64,000 nt of DNA from Acephala macrosclerotiorum (taxonomy: Eukaryota > Ascomycota > Leotiomycetes > Helotiales > Mollisiaceae), in the NCBI GenBank assembly GCA_014904845.1, contig MU119239.1:124001-188000 (forward strand), read 5' to 3'. A program made the position numbers and the translations under genes. The first letter of the stretch is position 1; each line of letters starts with the position of its first letter. Shown here one piece after another: positions 22,963 through 34,539 of the stretch. The notes below the pieces were generated by a model. It had not been told where the DNA came from and did no database searches. It was given only the letters and a program-made list of their open reading frames with translations.

Positions 22963-25021
22963 ATGCCTCTCCCGTCTGCACAAACGACGGTGGCTGCAGC
23001 AGCAGGAATTCTCACCGCTGGCGCATACCTCAACGCCAAGCTTGGAATTGGCTATGACCTGAGAGTTTTGAGACACCAGGGAGGAACCAAGGCCCGACTG
23101 GTTGAAAGTTACCAGAAACTCGGAAATGATCTTTCATTGTATCGACTTCTAGAAATTGCGGATCAGGATGCAGATGCCATTTGGTTCGAGGGGAAGACTT
23201 TGACGTACCGAGAGTTTAAGGAAGGTACGAATGAGAGAATCTATTCAGTCTGAATTCAGACTGAGTGTTATGAATAGTTGTCGATGCACTTGCATTGTAT
23301 CTCCTTCATCATGGCATTATATCTGGTCAAGTGGTTGGGATACTCTCCACCAATTCGCCTGAAATGTGCATATTGATGTTCGCCATCTCAAAAATCGGTG
23401 GTGTTTCGGCATTGCTCAATACGGCGCTCAAAAGTAAGGACAAAACCATCCACATGAACTCGATATTGAAAGAACCCAGGTGACGCCCTCATACACTGTA
23501 TTGGGATTGCGAAAACCGATGTCATCTTTGCCTCTCCCGACCTCGTCGCCAATGTGCCAACATCCATCCGCTCAACCCCGCTGAAGATATACTCCCTCAA
23601 CCTTGGATATCTCGGTCCCTTCTATTCTCAAAGAAACCTCGAATCACCGTTCATGATCATTGAACCACAAGATATCGACAATCTCCCATCCCCTCCTCCT
23701 CTTCAACCGGGCACCCAAACAGACACTTGCCTCCTCATATTCACCTCCGGCACAACCGGTAAACCCAAAGCCGTTCAAATCCCCAAACTCTACCTCCCAG
23801 GCTTCGCCACAAAACCCCCACTCGACCTCAACAACCCCTCCAAATACTTCCCAATCCGTACCTACTCCTGCCTTCCTCTCTTCCATGCCACTGCTCTCTC
23901 CGGATTTTTGACCATGATAGGGACTTCGGGCTGTTTCTGTATCTCCCGCAAATTCTCAGCATCGAACTTCTCCCGCGAGCTATACGAAAGTAAAGCAACA
24001 AGAGTGTGCTACGTCGGAGAAATCTGTCGCTACCTCCTCGCCGCTCCTCCATCAGAATACGACAAAAAACACAACTGCATCGTAGCAATAGGCAACGGCC
24101 TCCAAGGCGACGTCTGGCAACGCTTTCAAGAACGTTTCAACATCCCTGAAATCCGAGAAGTGTATCGCTCTTCAGAAGGGTTGTATCGATTCAGCAATTT
24201 CCACGGCGGCGCTGCCTCTTTCGGGAAAGTAGGCTTTGAGGGTGTTATTGCAAGGTATCTTCAGGATGATACGTTCTTATTGAGATTTGATCAAGAGAAG
24301 CAGGATTTATGGAGAGATGAGAAGACGGGGTTATGTGTTGAGGCGCCGGCTGGGGAGCCGGGAGAAGCGGTTGCGAGAATTAGGAGTTTGAAGGGGTATC
24401 CTGCTTATTTTGGGAATAAGGAGGCTACGGAGAAGAAGTTTGCGAGAGATATTTTTGAGAAGGGAGACCTATTTCAGCGAAGCGGCGACTTGCTGGTCCG
24501 AGAACGAGACGGCTGGGTGCGCTTTCATGAAAGAATCGGTGACACGTTCAGGTGGAAGGGTGAGAATGTGAGTGCGGGTGAGGTGAAGCAATATATGGTG
24601 GAGTTAGAGGGCGTGCATGACATTGTCGTTTATGGAACGAAACTTGAAGGGTACGTATGAATGGACGAAGTGAGATGGGAGATTATTGACTGGTGAGTAT
24701 AGGTATGATGGCCAACTTGGCGCCGCGACGATCGTACTCCAGAACCCGAGTCCGGAAGCTGAGACAAGGTATCTTGAGAAGCTCTACCCGCACTTGAAAT
24801 TGAGAGGCTTGCCTGAATACGCCATCCCCAGGCTCGTTCGCTTCTCAAAGGAGATCGATACCGGAGCGACTTTCAAACATGCAAAAGAGGTGCTGAAAGC
24901 TAGATCTTGGAATCCAGATCAAGCCGCCAATGATCACCTTTACTGGCTCGACGGGAGCAGGTTTAGAAAGTTAGATCGGGAGGCCTGGGCTGACATTGCA
25001 AGAGCGAGAGCGAAGTTGTGA
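22963..25021 (+). CDS. AMP-forming acyl-CoA synthetase (very-long-chain/FATP-like)
   Basis: Four exons: 22963-23224, 23278-23433, 23480-24650, 24703-25021; about 635 residues. The start at 22963 gives a hydrophobic N-terminus (TTVAAAAGILTAGAYLNAKL) typical of membrane-associated FATP/FAT1 types. Motifs: 'IWFEGKTLTYREFKE', 'VVGILSTNSPEM', the ATP-binding P-loop 'LLIFTSGTTGKPKAV', 'PLFHATAL', 'YRSSEGLYRFSN', and 'RSGDLLVRERDGWVRFHERI' followed by 'GENVSAGEVKQ'. Family reaction: acid + ATP + CoA to acyl-CoA + AMP + PPi. In this cluster it may activate an aromatic or long-chain acid entering the pathway. The gene appears intact and is divergent from the regulator. Confidence 0.92.
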
Positions 25022-25191
25022 TGTGACGAGTTCACTTTTAAGATTTCAAATTGAGTCTTAGTCAATGTGAGTCTTTCGCTTTTACTCCGAGAAGCTTTTT
25101 AGCTATGGTTCGGGTGCATACAGGCAGGTTTTCGATTTCTTCAAAGGATTTTGAATGTAGTATGAACTTGAATGTTTTTCTCAACACTATC

Positions 25192-26307
25192 TCATAGTTT
25201 CGACTTACTCGTGTCCCAACTCGTTTCCCCATTCATCAGAAAGTCCTGACCCTTCTCAAGCACCTTGCTATTCTCCTTCCCAAGCCACTCAAGCTCCAAC
25301 TCGTTGAGCTTATCCTCAATCTCATAACTCTCACCCCCAGCAACGAAAAAGACCTTTCCCCAAAACGGAAGTTTCACTCCTTGATGGGTCAACCTGGTGG
25401 TAGTGAGAGATTGCTTGTCGTATTTGGCACGGGAACGATTTGCTGTCACACAAATCACGATGGATCTCGCGATATCCTCTGGCCTGTTTTCTGGAAGCCC
25501 AAGTTCTCGCCATCCAGACTCGATGCCCTTGACCATTCCTGTTTCTGCGTTTTCGTTAACTTTGTTGTGCTTTCTTACATTATCATTCTCAAGCCGAAAA
25601 TAAGACTGGAAGGACTCACTAGTCATCCAAGGACAAACGGCATTGACCCTGACTCCCTCTCTGCTCGCCTGTACCCTCAGCCCCCTCAGAATTCCCAACA
25701 CATCATGTTTACTCGCTGTATATACAGCTAGTCCAGTACTTTCTTTGAACCCTGCTATACTCGAGACGAGAATTAGATCACCACCTTCCTTTACATTCCG
25801 TCCGAGATAGTGATTGCCTATCCTGGCTGTGAATAAAGCTCCTTTCAGATTTACATCGATTTCCTTTGATGAAGGTTCGAGGTTCACGTCTGTGTCCGGA
25901 GCGAATGAATCTTAAGGAATTGAGACTCCGGCATTCGCAACGACGATATCTACCCTTCCAAATAGTTCATGTGCCAATTGGAAGAGCGAGAGTTGGTCTT
26001 GGTAAGAGGTGGTGTCGCAGTGTTGGAAGCGGATGCTGGGTGAGGCAAGGGATTTCTCCAGCTCTTGTCCGAGGGAATCTGCAACATCCCCAAAGACTGC
26101 CTTTGATCCTGCTTCTATGTAGAGTTAGAACTGCTGCAAGTGCTTAAAGAGATTGACAAATAGTGATGTTTTGGAGGTGGAAAGAAAGTGCTTACGGTGG
26201 AATTGCTTGATCGCTTCTCGACCAATGCCCGTTGCACCTCCTGCCAGGACGACAACTTTATCTTTCAATGTGCTCAGAAGCTCTAGATTGAACGTTATAT
26301 GTGCCAT
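25192..26307 (-). CDS. Short-chain dehydrogenase/reductase interrupted by an in-frame stop
   Basis: Two exons: 26196-26307 and 25192-26114. The Rossmann motif is 'VVVLAGGATGIGREAIKQF', followed after the intron by 'AGSKAVFGDV' (acidic residue after strand 2, favouring NAD), 'VDIVVANAGVSIP', 'IDVNLKGALFTARIG', 'LVSSIAGFKESTGLAVYTAS' and the catalytic Tyr/Lys in YTASK. Between NAGVSIP and DSFAPD there is a TAA at 25912-25914 in the otherwise continuous frame; a CAA-to-TAA change would explain it. Without readthrough the protein lacks its catalytic Tyr. No intron can remove the stop convincingly. It is divergent from the FAD monooxygenase with 655 bases between. Likely role: oxidation of an alcohol intermediate. 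Confidence 0.85.
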
Positions 26308-26962
26308 AATCTTTTCTTTATTTCGATTTCTTTTCCCTTAATTTCCATTCCAACCCCTTTTTCTTTCTCCAGGTAATTAGAGCTAGAGCTCGAAAGAAAT
26401 CACAACCCATGTCATCTCCACCCCACCATTCTAAGATCCTACGAGATCCATCCTATTCCATCTCATCTCCACTATCCCATCATCAGACCCAAGACACCTC
26501 AACACATTCGGCCAACCTTCCAGAAGGCATCCCATCCTTGAGGCCCCGGACATTCCTCGCTCCTTGGCGGGAAGTCCCCCACAATTTCCTCCCCGGATTG
26601 CGGGGTAGCGACACCTCCGTGGTATCTCCTTTTGAAACGAACTCATGTGGGGTTTTCTGTGTCACCAAAACTCGAGATGGAGGGTGTGTGGGACGTAGTT
26701 AAATCGGGAAGGGAGGAGCAAGCGTTCAGAAGTGATTCCTAGCGCGAGCTATCGAGCTTAAGGCGCGATGAAGGAGATCACGCTATGCAGGGCGGCTCAA
26801 GGGTCCAAGGTGGGGAGCTCTGAGCAGTGTCAGAAATTTGGATCGTGTCATTTTCTTTTCGTCTTAATTCAAAAAGAAGGTTTGCTTCGTTTACTTTTGA
26901 GTTCCTCTCGAGTTTCACTGCTCAAAGTCTCCTCGTAGAAAACTAGACATTGAGTTTCCAAG
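26308..26962. other. Divergent promoter region
   Basis: 655 bases between the dehydrogenase (minus) and monooxygenase (plus) starts; holds both promoters. No gene or named site seen. Confidence 0.5.
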
Positions 26963-28405
26963 ATGCATGTACGTCACTTCTCCGAATCCGATCTCCCAGA
27001 ATCCATGACAAGCAATTGAAGAGATATTGACACCTCCCAGGTAATCATCGTTGGCGCCGGCCCCTCAGGTCTCGTCCTCTCCCTCCTGCTGGCGAATGCC
27101 AACATCCACACCACCCTCCTGGACTCCGCCAGCAAAGTCGACGATCGCCCCCGCGCCGCCCACTACGCTCCTTCTGCCATCCAAGTTCTTGCCCGCGCCG
27201 GCGTCCTCGAAGACATCCGCCGCGATGGTCTCATTCCGGGCGACATGACATGGCGAAAAGTCACCGGAGAAAAGATCACCAGCATAAAAGACGTAGCGCA
27301 ACCATGGAATCCCGACGCAATGGCAGTGTTGCCGCTGAATATGTTGGGCGTGGTACTGCTTGCGCATTGTGAGAAGGAGAAGAATATTGAAGTTAGGTGG
27401 AATACGAGGGTTTTGATTGTGGGTACAGATGAGAAGAAAGGGAAGGGGTATGTAGTTGCTGAGGTTGGTGTTGAGGGTGGATTGAAGCAGGAGGAAAGAT
27501 TTGAGTGTGATTATGTTTGTGGGTGCGATGGGGGGAATAGTCAGGTTCGGAGGACGTTGTTTGGTAATGACTTTCCCGGAAAGACGTGGGACGCGCAGAT
27601 TATTGCTACAAACGTGAGTTCTTCTTTCCTTACATGTCTTGCAAAATTGGAGGAATGTATGGACACTGATGGGAGAAATAGGTCTACTACCCCCTCGACA
27701 AATTCGGCTACGACATAAATTTCATCATCCACCCTGAAGACTATTACATGGCTGCAAAAATTACCAAAGATGGACTCTGGCGCGTTTCATACGGGGAAGA
27801 CACAAAACTCACACCAGAACAAGTAGTCGCCAATCAACCCGCAAAATACGAGCGTATGCTTCCAGGTAACCCCAAACCTAGAGACTACAAGCTCCTGAAT
27901 GTCGGTCCTTATCGAATTCATCAACGATGCGCTCCAAGATTCCGAGTTGGGAGAGTCCTGTTAGCTGCAGATGCTGCGCACTTGTGCAATCCTTCGGTGG
28001 ATTAGGTTTAACGGGAGGGTTGGTGGATGTTGGTGGCTTGGCGGAGTGCTTGGAGGGAGTGGAAAAGGGAGTGGCGGGTGACGAAATTCTGGATACATAT
28101 GATGAGGTTAGGAGGAAGATGTGGCATGATATCATCAATCCTGTCAGTAGTAGTAACTTCCTTAGGGTTAGTGCTACGCATCCGGATACAGCAGTGGGGA
28201 AAGATGACTTCTTGACGATGGTGGATGAAGCGAGTAGGAACCAGAGAGTTAGAGACGAGTTGGATCAGGTGAGTCGAGCGCTGGATGAGAGTTTGAGGTA
28301 CTTGATACTGATGATTGATAGGCTATGTACGCGATATGTCATGACTTCAAGCAGTATTGGAAGAAACCGAGTCATGATGGGGCTAGAGTTGAGGCAAAGC
28401 TATAA
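26963..28405 (+). CDS. FAD-dependent aromatic monooxygenase with apparent frameshift
   Basis: The first exon is only six bases (26963-26968, Met-His) followed by a GTACGT donor; exon 2 runs 27041-27613, exon 3 from 27682. The FAD-binding start 'VIIVGAGPSGLVLSLLLANA' is directly after the intron. Also present are 'GCDGGNSQVRR' (DG motif) and 'GRVLLAADAAHLCNP'. After 'HLCNP' the expected 'FGGLGLTGGLVDVGGLAECL' continues only if one T is restored near 27992-27994. A likely last intron (GTGAGT donor near 28269) gives a stop at 28403-28405; without it the frame runs to 28478. Family PF01494 hydroxylates phenolic or aryl acids with NAD(P)H and O2. Here it would supply the hydroxylated ring to the dioxygenase. 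Functional status depends on whether the indel is real. Confidence 0.87.
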
Positions 28406-28816
28406 GGCGCTCGGGTCGAAGGAGTTCATACCCACCAATTCAGCATCCCCGCTTCAAGTTTATCTTGGTAGAGTGTAAGTTTTAAAAGTTGTGCCATTCA
28501 AGAAATCCGCATGGATAAAATTGATTAAGACGAATGAGAAGCGGCTGAAGTATGTACGCAATATATGCAGTCATCTATCTGCACCTCTGATTTAGGGGTT
28601 CTCGCTTGCATCTTGTCCAATAGAGATTGCATGCTCGTCTGTACCACAGAAAAAATGATTTGTTCCAGATACATCGCATTCGGACACTAGATGAATGACA
28701 TCAAGACCCACTATCTCGATAACTTGGACATACATTTTTAAAAACTTTGTTCCCACACTTTGCAGAAACATCGGTCTGACCTCTTTCCAGCCGGTGCACT
28801 TGCCCGCAACTAGTAC
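28406..28816. other. Convergent intergenic region
   Basis: About 410 bases between the monooxygenase and transporter stop codons. No gene seen. Confidence 0.5.
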
Positions 28817-30687
28817 TCAGGCAGCCATGACTTGCCCAGCAGTCTTCTTATGCATCCCACCCAACCATGTCCTGCTGGTCAGAATCCTAATCTTCTTCCC
28901 AAAGAAAACGAATACAAACACCGCCAAATTATTAGCCAACAACACCGCAACAAAGATGCCACCGGTCACGACTGCATAACCTCTTTGCAGAATCCAATCC
29001 AGAAGATAAAAACCCATGCCGAAACTGATAGCTTGCTTTCCCAAATTCATAGCGATGAGCATCTCAGATGTATTCGCGGTGTATGAGTCGACTGCGTAGG
29101 CGAGCGTGAAGCTGAAGTAGAAGTATGCGCTCCAGTTTACCATTGCGACGCCCGCAAAGTAGCCCATCCAGTGGAGGTTCCGTTGCGCGGTGAGCCCGTA
29201 GAGGAGGAGGCCGGCTGGAGCGATGAGCATTGGGATGAAGAGGACCCAGAGTCTCATCTCGGCTTCACGGATGCCGTTGTTCCTGCGGGTGAGGTAGGCG
29301 GCGAGACGATCGGAGGAAAATGTTAGTGGGATTGCGAGGAAATATCCGACTGCGTTGCCGACGGCAATGAGGCCAGAGCTAGTTTGTGGCCAATTGTAAG
29401 GTGGAGCGACGATCTTGAGGGGGAAGGTATAGTTGAACGCAAGGGCACCCAGACCGATATAGATGCCTGAGAACATGAGCGTGGGATGAAAATGGGTGGA
29501 GATTGATACGCACCGTATGTTGAGATGACCCAGAACATAGCAGGGACCACAAAATATGAGAATGGTCTAATCATCGTCATGAAGAACTCAGCCTCGTGAT
29601 CAATCTTGCTCCATGGCTTCAGTGTCGAAAGGAATGACATCCGCTCTGGTATATGTGAGGGCTCAGTCTCCCTATGCTCCACATTTCCAGTCTTTCCTTC
29701 CTCGGAAGTCCCATCAAGACTCGGTGGAGCTGAAGCCACAGGGGGCACTCGATGGTACGTCGTCTCCTCCACGAAGAAGAAGGCGAGGAGGAACAGAGCT
29801 CCCGCGAAGGCAATCTCAACGTAGAAATACAATCGCCATGAGTATCCTCCAGCAAGCATGTATCCAGCATACAAAGGCCCGGTGGCACCAAGACAGAGAC
29901 AGACGGTGTAGTATCCTAGGCGTTGACCACGTTCGTGGAGGAAGAAGATATCGTTGACGAGTTGGACGGGGAGAGCTTCGCAAACTCCTGAGCCGAGACC
30001 ATGGAAAACGCGGGCCACCATCAAGCCATTGAAGGAAGTCGCTCGACATGCTCCACAGAGTCCTGCCAAGAACTACCTCGAGTCAGAGATATCTCAAAAA
30101 CGGTAACCGAGATACTTACACAAAGAAGAGATGCCAGCATAACAGGTCTTCTACCGATTTTCAGGTATAGTGGAACCAAAAGAAGTGAGCCTAGGGATGT
30201 AAGCCCAATTGTCGGTTTACTTAGACATGAGAGACTGACCGAAGCCAAAAGCAAGATTAAGATACGAGATCAAGCCAGAAGCAGTAGCTGGACTGATCTT
30301 GAACTCCTCGGACCAGATACCGATATACACCGAAGGTCCGACCAGAGCAGAATTGCCCAAGAATGAATATGCCGAATAGACGACGAGAATTATGGTCTTC
30401 TTCCATTCTGGCCACTGCTATAATTAGTATTAAGTCTTTTTTGCATGCTAGCAAACATACTTGTAGAGGATCGTTTGGGTCCTCTGCTGGAACTGGGAAA
30501 AAAGTTTGTCTATATCCCGTATCATCACCCTCTGTTCACAACAATTGTCAGAAAGCTGTCGAAAAGAAGATAGAAAGATTTGTACCAGCTGCCTTCAGAT
30601 TAACCGTGCCAGCAATATCTTCTTCGTGTGCGTGACTGCGGTATCAACATCAGCATCAAGATTTTGCCACTCTCCAAAGCTCCACAT
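28817..30687 (-). CDS. MFS transporter (DHA1/HOL1-like) with apparent N-terminal frameshift
   Basis: Multi-exon permease. From ATG at 30687 the start reads MWSFGEWQNLDADVDTAV, then near 30627 the frame must shift one base to reach 'EEDIAGTVNLKAA', 'FFPVPAEDPNDPLQ' and, after an intron, 'WPEWKKTIILVVYSAYSF'. A 35-base intron would also bridge this but is unusually short. Later exons give 'VPLYLKIGRRPVMLASLLCF' (loop 2-3 MFS motif), 'VFHGLGSGVCEALPVQLVND', a central charged loop, and six more membrane segments ending at 28817. It is a proton-coupled small-molecule carrier of the 12-14 TM MFS class. Position at the end of the catabolic block suggests import of the substrate or export of an intermediate. 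Confidence 0.87.
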
Positions 30688-31669
30688 GCCTGTGCACTAA
30701 ATGCCTCGGATGATGCTGTCCAACCTTCAAGTCTGCCATGATGAAATCGACTGTTCAACTTAACAATGACCTTTAGACGAAGTTACAACAACTGATAAGA
30801 GAATAAGTGTCATCAAAAAGCAGATCGTCTTCCATAAGTCCTTTCCATCAAACACCAACCGGTTGTTTCCAGCAAGCCAAAAGGCCTGTCTCGCCAGCCC
30901 TCCGCACGGTTATCCAAGAAGGTGGGGCCCCAATCAATATTCTCCTCCCCAGTTCATGCATTTCCCCCTACCTCAGACCGACATGAACGACCAGTCTCGA
31001 TTGGGTTCTTCACAACGCAGCCGTCCAGCCTGCTTATTGCCGCAGACCGGCTAAGCCCTTGTAAAAGTATATCTGCAGCTAGGAACTCTATGGCTGTTTT
31101 GCTAAGGAAAGAGAGGGGAGGTGGCCGTTCTCCCCGATTCACGTGTTGAGTTCGGTGTGAATGCGGAATATGCGTTACGCCCCACATGGGGTTGAGACTG
31201 GCTTGTTTGCTCGGCTGGATCTTGAAGATGAATGTTTTGCATCGTGGTGATGGAGCTGGGTCCGAATCTTGACTCGATTGAAGGATTGCTAAGATTCTGT
31301 TCTACATGATGGTGAGTAGCTACTCCCAGGGCCTCGTTCTTGGGCTCGGGCTTCGGCGAGAGACATGATATATCGTATTAACGCTACCCTGATCTTGAGT
31401 ATGTGGGGGCCTTTAGCGTGTCTGCCGTAGGAATAAAGTTATATTGTGCACGGAAACAGCTGTAGTTTCAGTGCTCTAAGGTCTGATTCTAACTAAAAAC
31501 TCTAGAGCCGAACGCTGATCTTGATTCCTTTCGGAGATAAGATGACTTTGAAGAACTCCAATATATGAAGTGGTATGCGACCAGACTATTGGGAACGCGG
31601 CTTCCATACATGATAAATAACGGAACGTTCCCCAAGATGCACGTCTCACGCACTTAAGCGAAAGTTTGT
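30688..31669. other. Intergenic, no gene seen
   Basis: About 980 bases. I find no domain-bearing frame; it probably includes the promoter of the MFS gene and decayed flank of the sugar permease relic. Confidence 0.5.
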
Positions 31670-32260
31670 TTAGACGTTATCTCTCTGGGTGTCCTCCAAT
31701 TCATGAATCATGGCACCTGCTTCCTTTTGAATGTACACACCGGCTTTCTTTTGCATATCGAACGCAGCTTCATCTTTGATTGTGAATTGAAATGACTTGA
31801 ACTTCCGAGCTGGAGTTCGCGCGTTGAAGATCTCGTCAAGCTCTTCGAGAGCGACCTTTCATTTATGGTATGAAGAAAAAGAAGAACAGGACGCAGACGG
31901 CATTTGAACCTGCCCAGATATATCCATATTTTGGTCCCTAAATGTCTGTCAGCATTTTGAATGTTAAATTCGGGAGAATATTCGTACCCGGTTCAAGTCT
32001 TGCGGATTGATGAAATATGGAGAGCAGAACCCCACGAGCCATGCGAGGATATTCCAAGTGATATCACTGTTCCAACTATCCATGCTCTCAAGCGAGAGCT
32101 GACCAGTTATATCGGCGTCCAAACAAATGGCGGATAGCATACATGCTAAAGATGACGCCGGTGAAGCCAATGCACGTATTCATGATAGAGAATTCGAAGC
32201 TCTTGGTGATGTCTGCATTGGGTTCTATCATGGAATGAACATTTATGCCACACAACTCCG
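31670..32260 (-). pseudogene. MFS sugar permease relic, C-terminal half
   Basis: Fragments of a lactose-permease-like sugar transporter: 'FEFSIMNTCIGFTGVIFSMY' with 'LFGRRYNWSA' (around TM7-8), then a gap, 'WNILAWLVGFCSPYFINPQD', and across a likely intron 'GPKYGYIWAGSNAVCVLFFF', then 'MKGRS' and 'EELDEIFNARTPARKFKSF', ending at 31670. An in-frame TAA (31863-31865) precedes MKGRS and two bases seem missing just after it, so the gene is dead. No N-terminal half is adjacent. Confidence 0.78.
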
Positions 32261-32509
32261 GTCTTTTGCGGCAGTATCGATTCTCTCAACCTACACTAGT
32301 AGTAGAAATGCGTCCCATTGAAATTGTCGCAATGCAGTGTCTAAGGATAATGCTGAGAAATCCTTTAATATTGTCCGAGAAAACACATCTTGGCTGCATT
32401 TCTTTTGGCCATATTACATTCCACCTTAGGACCCCAATCTCAATATATTTTTAATACCACTTTGACAGGATAAAATACAAAGATGTGCAATAATGACGAT
32501 GCCAGCTGA

Positions 32510-33291
32510 CTAAAGATGCGGACGTGGATACATTCTTATTCTTCCATGGTCTGAGACATAAGCTTGTTCCGGACGCCGCACACCAGGAATCTCAGGCGAG
32601 CTCGCAAAACCTGGCAAAAGCGTCCTACTACAAAATCGCAGAGCATCAGCATGGTCTCTATATGTTCGGTGTTAAAGAAGGTCTCATACCATAAAGGACA
32701 AGTGCCTGAGGAGCTTAGCAGCCATGGATCAATACAACGTCGATGATAGATATGAGAACAGGGAAGTATGCGGACATTCTGGCCTTGTTCGAAATCCTCT
32801 GTACAGATAGAGCAATTCTCTATTTCTTGCTCCATTCTTGTTAGTCGTTCCAGTGGAAGTTCGCTGCCGGAAGCAGACAGCGGGAGATCACGTGCTGTCC
32901 TTTCGTCATTGTATTCCTCGCGCCGTCTGACTTTCGCAAAAGTGGTGGCTGCTTTCAATCTCCTAATAACTGGAATTCTTGTTCTTGGTGGAGCTGACTT
33001 CGCCAGTCCGGGCGTGTTTACGGCCGGTCTCGGTTTGTTTCGCTGAAAGGTTGAATCATATCTGATGACAGGCATTGTATCCAGAATCCGACTCTCAATA
33101 TCTTTTTGGGACTGCCCTTCTCGTGTTCTTGTATACGTTGTGAAATCATACGTTGGCATTTTGGGCTTGAGCCGATGCGCGATATATGCGAAGAGGATGA
33201 CTAGGACGACAACGACAATGGAGAGTCCGATCGATACTCCAGTCCTGCTGTTCGAGGCATATTGTGCTTGGGATACCTCGGAAGTTGCCAT
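32510..33291 (-). CDS. Membrane-anchored RING-H2 protein (probable E3 ubiquitin ligase)
   Basis: Two exons: 32690-33291 and 32510-32627. Residues about 19-40 (VSIGLSIVVVVLVILFAYIA) form one membrane segment. The C-terminal RING reads 'CSICTEDFEQGQNVRILPCS', 'HIYHRRCIDPWLL', 'GTCPL'. Unspliced, the last zinc ligand would be lost (CPLW), but a GTATGA donor inside that codon and an acceptor at 32628 restore CPLCR, the normal RING-H2 ending, and give a short tail to a TAG at 32510. This frame repair strongly supports the intron. Family role: E3 ligase that recruits an E2 to ubiquitinate membrane or vacuolar proteins. Substrate unknown. Confidence 0.88.
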
Positions 33292-34539
33292 AATTACTTT
33301 GGAAGTTAAAGTTGAAGGCTAACGAAAAATCAGGGCTGATGGAGCTCTCAGCTTAACATACCCGTAGGACAGAAATAGGGCAAAGCTCGGTCCGTCACGG
33401 TGAGGCATTTATCATGTTGCCTTCTGGTAAGATATCAAGACCTACCTGGAATAATGTGACTGCTAGGAGTTTACATCAGGCGTTTTGGGACAGTTACTTA
33501 AGACGCGTAAGGTATAAAACAATACATTTGCGGTGTGCTTAGCAACAGACTGCTCTCTCGCCGTGGTGTCGGACCCGCATAAGCCACATCTCTCCGCCAT
33601 CAAATATAAAACAATTTGCATGTGAAGTAGAGTTGTTAACATTTTATTTGCTAATGAGTATTAAACTGATCCCAACCATTGGCTGCCAACCGGGAGAATT
33701 GCGCAATTTGGGCTCGCTTTGCGCACTTTGGCATTCACAGATTGGAGCAGGCTAAAATGCCGCATCGAACACGTTTTCTTCTAGCGAGCCCCTGGAAGTT
33801 TAGCGAGTACCACCAAAACTTTGACATCCGAGCCCGCATTTCGGTATCGCAGATCTTTCTGTCGTGGCTCCCAAGTTCATGCAATGCACGTCTAGAATTT
33901 CATACAGCGAATGTCTTACTTGAGCCGCAGAGATATATACTCTTGACACTCCGGTAGTAGCGAACTCAAGTGATCGAAGCTTGCTGCCAAGTTCCATGTT
34001 CTCTGTCACAACTGACTCGCATCTTCTCCAAGCTCCACGAGAAGAGTTCAACGCCATCTGCGGGTAATCTACTCTGCCATCACCGCCTGAACCCCTCATT
34101 AGGATACCAAACAAGTTTTTATGACTAAAGGAGTTACGTAATGCAAGCGCTCGTGGAGTCTTCAAGTTGCCATTTCGACGATACAGTGACTAAATGAATC
34201 CTTTTTCTCAGATGAAGAAAAGTTGCAGGTATGAGGCATTTATTCTCCAAGCATCATGGTGTCTTCGCCCCAGTGACACAACCCAGGAAGATGACAGGTG
34301 AGAACCTCATTCTAGCTATATTTTAGGCTCACGATGACTCTAATGTAATGTCAGTTGTGCAATAGCGGCTATAGATATTATGCTCCGATGTCTCTCTCTA
34401 TGTATAAAGATGTCTGTGTTGGTATCCAATCTTTCACAGAACAACAGCGCATCCTGAACCTCTTCTCCAGTCTGCAATTCAGTTCTGAGCGTAGTCTTCT
34501 AATCCAATTGCTTCTCAATTTGCACTGGACTCTGTAGTT
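33292..34539. other. Long divergent intergenic region
   Basis: About 1250 bases between the RING gene and the P-type ATPase. Two open frames (33679-33957 plus, 33800-34165 minus) overlap each other and show no domain; I leave them unannotated. No repeats or RNA genes identified. Confidence 0.5.

Noticed and set aside
33679..34165. Overlapping open frames on both strands in the gap before the ATPase
   Set aside because: They overlap each other and show no domain or splice support.
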